This document shows, one piece after another, positions 12,001-21,600 of a stretch of DNA of 64,000 nucleotides (positions are counted from its first letter, which is position 1; each line of letters starts with the position of its first letter). A model generated the notes under the pieces. It had not been told where the DNA came from, ran no database searches, and was given only the letters and a program-made list of their open reading frames with translations. This stretch comes from Lineus longissimus (taxonomy: Eukaryota > Nemertea > Pilidiophora > Heteronemertea > Lineidae), in NCBI RefSeq assembly GCF_910592395.1, contig NC_088310.1, positions 25,623,491-25,687,490 of the forward strand, given 5' to 3'. A program made the position numbers and the translations under genes.

Positions 12001-14972
12001 GCCTAATACATCAATATTGATAATTTTTCCTTCTACTGTGTTTTTTCTACAAAAACACAATTTGTGCTCTTTCGTTTTTCAGCTACATTGGTTTCATCGA
12101 ATCCTATCGGGATCCTTATGGAACAAGGGGAGAATTTGAAGGATTCGTTGCAGTTGTTAACAAAGAAATGAGCGTCAAGTTCACAGACCTCGTCAATGAC
12201 GCTGAGCATCTTCTCCCATTGTTGCCGTGGCCATCGTCCTATGAAAAAGACACATTCCAAAGACCTGATTTCACGTCGTTGGACGTTGTGACATTCGGCG
12301 GCAGCGGCATCCCAGCTGGAATCAACATTCCTAACTGTAAGTGATTTTCCATTTCTTGGCGACTCTTTGATCAATAATGAAGATTGATGAATCCCTGTAG
12401 ATGCTTGGATCAGACTCTGCAACTCATTGCCAAGGAGATTGAACCCACTACCTTCAGGTTTATATGACCTGTATGAGCCTGGCACACTCCACCCTGTTGT
12501 CACTCTGCATGTTTTGTTGCTTCAGATGATGACATCAGACAAGAAGAAGGCTTCAAGAACGTCTCCCTAGGAAACGTTCTGTCGGCAGGCTACAAGGATA
12601 CAAAGATCACATTCCTTGAGGAGGAGGACAAAGTAAGTTTCCCCCTTGGGACATCAAAACTAAACTGCTTGAAATCTATGTCTGGTCTCAGGATAAAGTC
12701 ATCACTTTCTTCTGTCAAAACATATTTTCGTGTTCATTATGAATCAGCTAATGTTCAAAATGTGAAAAAGCCAGGAACATTCTGCCTTGGAAACTTACTA
12801 ATGTGATAATGGTCGGGGAACAGACCTCTATCGTTATTTTGTATGTGAGTAAATGAAGAATGAAAAATACCCCCTCAAAAGGATGTACCGACGTTCAGTT
12901 GTAGTGCAGGTGTCTTGTCTATCTAAGGCATAAAGAATGCCTTGCTGTTCCAGGTTCTCTACGCGGACCTGAAGGCCGCATCATTTGAGGTTCAAGTCGG
13001 TCTTCACGAGTTGCTCGGTCACGGAAGTGGCAAGCAGTTCAAAAAGGAAACAGATGGACAGTTCAACTTTGATACGGAAAACGTCCGCCACACAGAAACC
13101 GGAGAGAAGATAACGAGTTGGTACGAGGCAAAGGAAACGTACGATTCAAAGTTTCCTGTGATATCTTCATCGTATGAGGAATGCCGGGCGGAATGTGTTG
13201 GTCTCTATCTCTGCCTCTCCTCTGAGGTGCTCAGGTAAGCAACGACACACACCCATATGGAATCAGCACTAAATTCTTTTAAAGGTATTCATCGGACCGA
13301 GGTAGGATTTCCTTGAAATGTCAGCAACTGGTATTCATCACATACTTCAGTATCAATTCTCCTTTCTTTGTTTACAGAATATTTAGTCACACTGGTAGCA
13401 AAGCAGACGACATCATCTATATCAACTGGTTGAATATGGTCAGAGCTGGTCTGCTGGCTTTAGAATTCTACACACCGGAGAACATGAAATGGCGACAGGT
13501 AGGCCACCTATTCTAATTCGTGACTGACGCAGAACCTTGCTGTATTCATGTTTTCACTCTAACAGCCCAATCAGCATTTTATTGCTCTCCATAGCTTTCA
13601 AATGAAAGCTGTTGTTAGAAGAAGCTTTATTGAGGAGAGGCCGGTGCCCTGAAGCCCTTGTTGGCAAGTCATCGATCACAACAAAGGAATATCTTTTGTT
13701 GTTTGTAAATCTGGGAGATGTGTCAAGGAAGAAGGATGAAGGTATCAGATCGGCTTCCTCCCATAATCGATGGTTGTGATACAAATTATCGAATGCAGAG
13801 TAGGAAGAAGACCAGGCTTGATTCTGATCATGAACGGTAACTATGAACACACTCCCATTCTTCAGGCTCATATGCAAGCCCGATATGTGATCTTGCAAGT
13901 CCTTCTTGAAGCTGGTGACGGCCTTGTCACTGTGAAGAAAGTCATTGGTGAGGATGAACAGCCAGACCTCATCATCAAGTTGGACAGGTCCAAGATCAAC
14001 TCAGTTGGAAAACCAGCTATTGGGAAGTTCTTGACGAAACTACAGGTAAATATTCTTGGTCGAGAAGCAGGAGTTATTGAATGATAGGGGGAGCACCAGC
14101 CTGGTACTCCCTTGGTTCAGCTTGGCGCCCCAGCAGGCTGCTTGTAGTAGTTGGAAAGCCTTGCCTCACTGCCACAGTTTTCTCCCAAAGTTGTGTTGGA
14201 GATCTTCCTCAAAGATCACTACATAATACTCAGTTAAACAACAACCTACATGTACAAGGCTACAGATATAGAGAGCTGTGGAAGGCTGGTACAACTTACC
14301 TGCAAGACTGGGGCTACCTCTGATGTTGTCCCTGGTTAAGCCTTCAGTCTCTACCTTTTGCTAAAAAGACTTTTACAGGTAGACCCTAGTTAAACTATCC
14401 CGTAACAGATAGAACTGACCACCAATTCATTCAACTGTGACAAACAATGATACTGAAGTGTACTATATTTTGGTTTACTTCAGGTGTACAAGGCCACAGC
14501 TGACTATGACTCAGCCAAAAAGATGTACGACCATTACTCCGAAGTCCATGATGATTCTGAACCCCACTTCCTGACGCTCAGGGCCATTGTGCTCAAGAGG
14601 AAACAGCCGAGAAAAATGTTCGTGCAGACCAACATGGTGGTCTCTGGAGGTGAGAAATATTTGATTACTGGAGGGGGGGGGGGCTTAGTGGTACTTAACA
14701 CTAGGCTTTAAGAATCCTCCAAAAATTGTGTGGGATGCATTCAAATTGGACAATATTTCAAGCTTGCAAACGTGTATTTGCTAATCGTCATCTTTCTCTT
14801 CATTGCAGATGGTGACATCACATTGAAAGAGTATGATTCAAGTGCCTCTGGTCTGATCCAGTCATTCATTGATCGCTTCTGTTCGCCAGAAGTTGACAAC
14901 ACTTTGGAGGAATTATGGGTAGCGGAACGTCCTCACCACACTCCACGCAGGAGATTAGAAAGTACGCAATAG
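9009..14972 (+). CDS. DPP3: Dipeptidyl peptidase 3 (14 coding exons, 749 aa)
   Basis: Zinc metallopeptidase of family M49 that removes dipeptides from the N-terminus of short peptides in the cytosol. Exons: 9009-9176, 9368-9484, 9762-9851, 10287-10499, 10938-11034, 11415-11575, 11806-11936, 12083-12336, 12526-12632, 12954-13234, 13378-13498, 13866-14045, 14484-14649, 14809-14972. All introns are GT-AG and the phases join without a break. The zinc motif HELLGH is at residues 464-469 and EECRAE at 521-526, the same 57-residue spacing as in human DPP3 (450 and 507). [29 protein letters not shown] and [20 protein letters not shown] are family landmarks. The length matches human (737 aa). The start follows the short leader and gives the expected N-terminal ILPND motif. 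The last 20 or so residues do not resemble the vertebrate tail, so the final exon could have an alternative end. Confidence 0.97.
9128..9289 (+). repeat. 71-bp tandem duplication covering the DPP3 exon 1 donor
   Basis: About 2.3 copies with a 71-bp period. The first copy includes the last 49 bases of coding exon 1 and its donor (CATTCAG|GTAAGAG at 9176/9177). The second copy repeats the exon end and the donor at about 9247/9248, inside the intron. Since 71 is not a multiple of three, use of the second donor would shift the frame. Confidence 0.92.
9936..10164. mobile_element. 229-bp fold-back MITE in DPP3 intron 3
   Basis: The two arms, each about 103 bp, are almost perfect inverted complements: ATATGTGACCCGCTCTACC at the left pairs with the complement of the right end at 10164. 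A spacer of about 23 bp lies between the arms. The flanks suggest a TA target duplication, as in Tc/mariner-like elements. There is no coding capacity. High arm identity implies recent activity or arm homogenisation. Confidence 0.85.
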
Positions 14973-15821
14973 GTCATGAACTTGACAGTACATGTGGGTT
15001 GATATCCAAAGTGTTTTTTTCTGATCGTCACAGAAAAATAGGATATAGCGTGTCCTGAAACCACCCAGTGTGTATGAATTTTCAGCTGGTTGGTTAATAT
15101 TCGAGTGGGCCACAAAACAATTTTATGAAAGGTCTGTACCAACCTTTGATAACAATTTAACAACTAAGATTACATGTAACTCTTTCGGTTTAGAGTTTGA
15201 AGGCAAATTCTGCTTAGTGGAACTTCATTTTCTGGTATGAGCTGTAGTTTGGTTTGCTGTACTGAATGTAGATTGGAACCCCAAAAATGTTTATGTGCCT
15301 TTGTTTTCGTGCTAATGACTAATTGCAAATATGTATGGCAGCTGAAGAGAAGATTACGGTAACTTAAAATCACTGTTACAGGTTACTGACCTGGCGTAAC
15401 TAACATAACTTGTGCCGAATTTGAATAATTTTATGTGCTTCACAATATGTGCTGTACTATATATTGTAGTTTCTACATCAGACATTGGTAAATGACTTAT
15501 TGAATGAAATGGATTATATGATTATGCCAGAACTACAGGTGTGTAGACAAATGATTTTGTTTATCAGTTTGCGTTCCTGAGCTTTAAAGCTCCCTGGGTC
15601 ACCTTGGAAATGGATGCAGCTGGTTTATATCAAGGGGACAGCTTTATCTCTTTGCATCCACATATTTGGGCCCAAATCAAAAGTACAAAATCTTTTTTTT
15701 GTCACCCAGTATCATCCATTGTCTTATTGCTCTTGATGGTTCACTTCAATGCAATGAGTTTCTGGGGTTGAGTTTGGGGTTTTTGAACCTTCTGAATGAG
15801 ACTAACTGTGTGAAATTGTGG

Positions 15822-15827
15822 AATAAA
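15822..15827 (+). terminator. Candidate DPP3 polyadenylation signal
   Basis: A canonical AATAAA about 850 bases after the DPP3 stop codon, followed by a T-rich stretch (TTTTTCTTGTTTT). No earlier canonical signal was noticed in the 3' region. Confidence 0.45.
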
Positions 15828-16181
15828 CGATGCAGAAATCATAATGTTTTTCTTGTTTTATGTATTTTCCTGCTTTCCTGATGGTTGCCTATGGGGCAAG
15901 GTTAGAACTCACGCAGGGCGAACCTGGTTGTGGACAAACATCAATGCCAGACTACTAAGGCTTTCATATCACATGAGTCCAATGTTGAAGGACATTCTGA
16001 GCCTTTTACATGTCCTGGCACATCACAACACTTCATCCACATGTTCAACTCCTTGGGCCCCGGATCAAGGTGCTGTTATTCAAACAAGACTGACAGGGAC
16101 GCTCTATAAGTATCTTAAAAGCCAGACCACAAATATAAGCCCTTTCATTTTTGTCACAACGTGACACAAGTAGCTTCTATC

Positions 16182-16534
16182 ATGTACCCTGGACAATATC
16201 AAGACCATACTACCATTGGTGGAGATTCCATCCCAGATCGTTCTTGAAGACTGGCTCAACCTAAAGCCATTGATTCATGTATGTACCTGAGACACCTCCC
16301 CTCCTGTACCTTGGACAACATCAGGGCCATACCACCATTGGTGGAGATTCCATTCCACATCGTTCTTAAAGACAGGCCCAACCTTTAGCCATTGATTCAA
16401 CTCAAGTGGCCTACTTGAGTTGGCTCAGGTACGTACCTGAGGCACCTCCCCTCATGTACCTTGGACAACATCAGGGCCATACCACCATTGGTGGAGATTC
16501 CATTCCACATCGTTCTTAAAGACAGGCCCAACCC
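16182..16534. repeat. 130-140 bp tandem repeat, about 2.6 copies
   Basis: Units beginning near 16182, 16313 and 16453 share CATTGGTGGAGATTCCAT, ATCGTTCTT-AAGAC and CACCTCCCCTC. Copies two and three are nearly identical and the first is more diverged. Confidence 0.85.
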
Positions 16535-16624
16535 AGGATCAGGACTTCTGTCATTGGAAGAGCTTCTCTCTCACTGTTCTTTGAAGGCAAGCCCATCTTG
16601 GCGACTGAGACAGCTCAAGTCGCC

Positions 16625-16815
16625 TGTGTGATGCTTGTCTTCAAGATGGGTAGTTCCCCCAATACACCATCACCCAGAGCTAGATCTGATGCTTGGCCTT
16701 CAAGATGGGTTGCTCCCCCAATACACCATCGCCCAGAGCTAGCACTGCGGCTTGTCTTCAAGATGGGTTGTTCCCCCAATCAACCGTCGCCAAGAGTTAG
16801 CACTGATCTGTCTTC
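16625..16815. repeat. About 60-bp tandem repeat, three copies
   Basis: Three units share TTCAAGATGGGT, CCCCCAATACACCATC and CAGAGCTAG, and sit just downstream of the 130-bp array. The open frame across it is a product of the repeat. Confidence 0.8.
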
Positions 16816-16991
16816 AAATGAGTCGCCCCATGGAAAAGACAAGAGTATATTCGCGCTACGGTATATGGTGATATTGGTCATGAACATACGCACTATCAGT
16901 ATACTTTAACTCATTGGTAGTGTTCACAATCAATGTTTGTGTTTGTCACCAGGATCCACTGCAGCACTAGTCACAATCTTGCCCTTGGCCA

Positions 16992-17402
16992 ATGTATAGT
17001 ACCCCCAGGTATATGGCACGGCTGCCAGCCATGAGGGAATTCCGTTATGGCCCAGTGGTTCGCGCGTTGGCGTTGGCCCCAGAGTGGAAGTTAAGCAACG
17101 TTGAGCGCGGTCAACCTTTGGATCGGTGACCGGCGCGTACAATACATCTGGCAGACCTTCCTACGCGATGCGAGCTCTGGATTTGTAGTTCGGTACTGAG
17201 ACGCATGAAGCGTTAAGTAGGATCGAGGACGATCCATCTCTGTCCGAAGGGGGAATGATGTATAGTACCCCCAGGTATATGGCACGGCTTAACCCGCCGG
17301 CCATGAGGGAATTCCTTTATGGCCCAGTGGTTGGCCCCAGAGTGGAAGTTAAGCAACGTTGAGCGCGATCAACCTTTGGATCGGTGACCGGCGCGTACAA
17401 GA
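16992..17402 (+). mobile_element. tRNA-headed 5S-like SINE, two tandem copies
   Basis: Two copies start near 16992 and 17258. Each has TGGCCCAGTGG, a good pol III box A (first copy followed by TTCGCGCGTTGGC, as in tRNA D-arm heads). Downstream at 17086-17136 and 17345-17396 comes GAAGTTAAGCAACG...TTTGGATCGGTGACCG, which closely matches the internal control region of metazoan 5S rRNA. The order is therefore a tRNA-like head followed by a 5S-like body. The first copy keeps a tail of about 120 bp; the second ends sooner and its head lacks CGCGCGTTGGC. It is not a functional 5S gene, because the 5' half of 5S rRNA is missing. Confidence 0.7.
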
Positions 17403-17470
17403 CAGCCAACAGCCTATTGTGTTATAGGTCAAGCACAGAGGAAGCCAAGACTTCTTTTTACACGAAAATA

Positions 17471-17476
17471 TTTATT
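17471..17476 (-). terminator. Candidate CATSPERE polyadenylation signal
   Basis: AATAAA on the minus strand about 445 bases past the CATSPERE stop. It is the first canonical signal noticed downstream and lies next to the SINE copies. Confidence 0.55.
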
Positions 17477-17773
17477 GAAACATAACTGATGAAAATATAA
17501 AAAGTTTTAACAAAAACATCAACTGAACATCTACATGTACGGCACGACTACAAAATTGATCAAACGCCAACAAAGCTTGAACAAATACTGTTTGAGCAGG
17601 AAGAAAAGTTACAAATCTAGCACAAATAATCTATTGTCAAAAAATTCAAAAAGTTAAACGCCTGATTCAGCAATTTTGAACTAAGCATGTCCATTATTTA
17701 TCTATCATCCAACTCGGATGCTATCACTGAGACGCAGTCTCGTCAGTTGTGGACAGAAATTCAGGACACTCAA

Positions 17774-17821
17774 CTTTATCCTTAGAGTAACCAGACTAGT
17801 CTGGTTACTCTAAGCTTTATC
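17774..17821. other. 34-bp perfect palindrome between 7-bp direct repeats
   Basis: Positions 17781-17814 are a perfect, loop-free palindrome; its left half is CTTAGAGTAACCAGACT. It is bounded on both sides by CTTTATC (17774-17780 and 17815-17821), like a target-site duplication. It lies in the presumed CATSPERE 3' UTR, where the transcript could fold into a 17-bp stem. Confidence 0.9.
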
Positions 17822-17920
17822 TCAAAAGGAGCATTTTTACGCTCCCCAACATGGTGTCTTGAATTTTAAAAAACTAAGCCCTTCTACGGATTTAGCTTAT
17901 GGCCTTAATGTTTTTCACAT

Positions 17921-18636
17921 CTACTTATCATCTGGTTCTATGTTGCCGGAGCCTAGGACAGACTGAGGTTTGAACATACTGTGGCGTCTAATGACCTCGT
18001 TAGTATCCAGCTCAGGAGCATCGGCCTCATCTCTGATGTTCTGCAGCTCCATCCTGGCATTGATCTCCTTCTTGAACACTGTGTACGAGGTTATGACGAA
18101 GACGGCAGTCGAGATGAGGAACAGTACAGTCGAGACCACAAGAGGAGTTACTCGGTCCTCCGGGTACCAACCGTAGACGTTCACGGCAAATTGCACCTCG
18201 AACTTACAGAAGCTGAAAGATAAAATAGCCTGTTGCACTCACGTTCTCTGGTTTATTTGCAACAGTTTTTTTGGTAGGTTTTGGAAGAAATTGCAAGATC
18301 GCAGAGATAGACCATACAGCCTCACTTGAACAATCAATTTCTATCGCTGTGACTTGCGACGGAGCGGCGATGACAACATGACGCCGACTGTTGTTGGAAA
18401 GCAGCCGCAATTGGTAGAATGATGTTAACACTGAAAGTAGGGTTGAATCTGTTGGTCAGTGTGACCGGAACAAAATACCTGTAATTAGGATCCACCACTT
18501 TGGCTCTGAATACAAAGATGCCATTATGGTTCTCATGGAAGGTGATCGCATTGGAGGAGGTGCGATTGAGAATTTCATACTTCTGACTCAAGTCGCCAAC
18601 AGTCATGCTGTCATCAATGAAACAATCTAGGTAATT
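17921..18636 (-). other. CATSPERE: CATSPERE exons 29-30: membrane-proximal region and TM
   Basis: Exon 29 is 18479-18636 (NYLDCFIDD to VVDPNYS). Exon 30 is 17921-18212: FCKFEVQFAVNVYG, the membrane helix VSTVLFLISTAVFVITSY and the stop. An intron of about 4.9 kb separates exon 29 from exon 28 and contains the minisatellite and the GPCR. Confidence 0.95.
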
Positions 18637-21600
18637 CTGAAAGGAAAAATTACAACAAAATGTGAACATTGAATGTTTTGCTTACCTCTTGCCTCACCCC
18701 TTCTTACGTGTTTCACTGAGATTTACAAAATAACTTCACAGTTTGATGGCCAAGGGCACCCGGTTTTTCCAACTCCTGTCTGAGCAAAAAAGCTTATTCA
18801 TGCAAGTCGGACTGTAAACCAGGAAATATTGACATTTCCGGAAGGGTGATGGGTGTGGTATATGGCATAGCATGTGTTTTCTCCATTACTGTGTAGCTCA
18901 TTATCACAACATTTTTATTATAATTACGTTTTTATTATCATTATGTTTTGGGTCAAATTTCCAATTCCTAGTGCTATTGGCTGTGCAATATTGCCTTCAC
19001 TGACAATTCATAAATATTGCTTAGGACCAGGGCAAAAGTGAAGTTAACAGAGTGGGAATTCATTGGATTACTGTAGGTGTTCTGCTTCAGTTGGGATTCA
19101 TGTGACAGACTACACATTGTAAGCTGTTCTGCTTCAGTTGGGATTCATGTGACCAACTACACACTGTAAGCTGTTCAGCTTCAGTTGGGATTCATGTGAC
19201 CAACTACACATTGTAAGCTGTTCTGCTTCAGTGGGGACTCATGTGACCAACTACACACGCTTCAGTTGGGATTCATGTGACCAACTACACATTGTAAGCT
19301 GTTCTGCTTCAGTGGGGACTCATGTGACCAACTACACACTGTAAGCTGTTCTGCTTCAGTTGGGATTCATGTGACCAACTACACACTGTAAGCTGTTCTG
19401 CTTCAGTGGGGACTCATGTGACCAACTACACACTGTAAGCTGTTCTGCTTCAGTGGGGATTCATGTGACCAACTACACACTGTACGCTGTTCTGCTTCAG
19501 TTGGGATTCATGTGACCAACTACACACTGTAAGCTGTTCAGCTTCAGTGGGGATTCATGTGACCAACTACACACTGTAAGCTGTTCAGCTTCAGTTGGGA
19601 TTCATGTGACCAACTACACACTGTAAGCTGTTCAGCTTCAGTGGGGATTCATGTGACCAACTACACACTGTAAGCTGTTCAGCTTCAGTTGGGATTCATG
19701 TGACCAACTACACACTGTAAGCTGTTCAGCTTCAGTGGGGATTCATGTGACCAACTACACATTGTAAGCTGTTCTGCTTCAGTTGGGATTCATGTGACCA
19801 ACTACACACTGTAAGCTGTTCTACTTCAGTTGGGATTCATGTGACAAGGCGACGCATTGTAAGCTGTTCTGCTTCAGTTGGGATTCATGTGACAGACTAC
19901 ACATTGTAAGCTGTTCTGCTTCAGTGGGGATTCATGTGACCAACTAAACATTGTAAGCTGTTCTGCTTCAGTTGGGATTCATGTGACCAACTACACACTG
20001 TAAGCTGTTCTACTTCAGTTGGGATTCATGTGACAAGGCGACGCATTGTAAGCTGTTCTGCTTCAGTTGGGATTCATGTGACAGACTACACATTGTAAGC
20101 TGTTCTGCTTCAGTGGGGATTCATGTGACAAGGCGACGCATTGTAAGCTGTTCGGCTTCAGTTGGGATTCATGTGACCAACTACACATTGTAAGCTGTTC
20201 TGCTTCAGTTGGGATTCATGTGACAGACTACACATTGTAAGCTGTTCTGCTTCAGTTGGGATTCATGTGACAAGGCGACGCATTGTAAGTTGTTCTGCTT
20301 CAGTGGGGATTCATGTGACAGACTACACATTGTAAGCTGTTCTGCTTCAGTGGGGATTCATGTGACAGACTACACATTGTAAGCTGTTCTGCTTCAGTGG
20401 GGATTCATGTGACAGACTACACATTGTAAGCTGTTCTGCTTCAGTTGGGATTCATGTGACAAGGCGACGCATTGTAAGCTGTTCGGCTTCAGTTGGGATT
20501 CATGTGACCAACTACACACTGTAAGCTGTTCTGCTTCAGTGGGGATTCATGTGACCAACTACACATTGTAAGCTGTTCTGCTTCAGTTGGGATTCATGTG
20601 ACAGACTACACATTGTAAGCTGTTCTGCTTCAGTTGGGATTCATGTGACCAACTACACATTGTAAGCTTTTCTGCTTCAGTTGGGATTCATGTGACAGAC
20701 TACACATTGTAAGCTGTTCTGCTTCAGTGGGGATTCATGTGACCAACTACACATTGTAAGCTTTTCTGCTTCAGTTGGGATTCATGTGACAGACTACACA
20801 TTGTAAGCTGTTCTGCTTCAGTTGGGATTCATGTGACAAGGCGACGCATTGTAAGCTTTTCTGCTTCAGTTGGGATTCATGTGACAGACTACACATTGTA
20901 AGCTGTTCTGCTTCAGTTGGGATTCATGTGACAAGGCGACGCATTGTAAGTTGTTCTGCTTCAGTGGGGATTCATGTGATAGACTACACATAGTAAGTTG
21001 AAACAGGGTGTTGCCATCCCCGATCCAATCTGGCTTTAGGTATATGAGACATCACATATCAAACCAAGGCTCTATTATTGCGACATTCATTTATTCACTT
21101 GAAAAAGAGGAGGCACATAACACTGGTACATACTGTAGTTATCACCTTCAACGGGAGCATTATCGGCATTTCTCCAGGAACAAGAAGTTGTCCAGTAGAA
21201 GTTCACTTGCACTTCCGTATCTCCTCTAAAGTCTTATAAAGGGAGCTTTTTCAAACAGTCTGAATAGGATTCCACCGGCAATAGAGAATATGCATTAACA
21301 TAACAGTGCTAATTCAACTGATTGCATGATGTTTGTGACATAAAACATTTGCGTAATATGTAATTCTGATACCAGGCAACAGAACTTCTGATCGATATCA
21401 TCTATCCCCGCCTTTTGCAACATGCACAAAGACTTCTCAACTCTGCTTTGAACTTTTCCCCTCCTCCCAGGATGTAAAGGTAGAAGTTTGCCGCGTTGTT
21501 AATGTAGGAAAGTTGTCTAGTTACAGCCAAAGCCAGAGAAAGCTTTTCAGCCCGTGTCTTGAAAAAGTGCAGTTCCCTCAGGATGAATACCACACGCACA

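Noticed and set aside
17086-17136. Functional 5S rRNA gene
   Set aside because: Only the internal-control part resembles 5S; the 5' half is replaced by tRNA-like sequence and there is no T-run terminator in place.
19074-20998. Possible CRISPR-like array
   Set aside because: Units are contiguous and 47-48 bp with no unique spacers, and the setting is an intron of an animal gene; it is a minisatellite.
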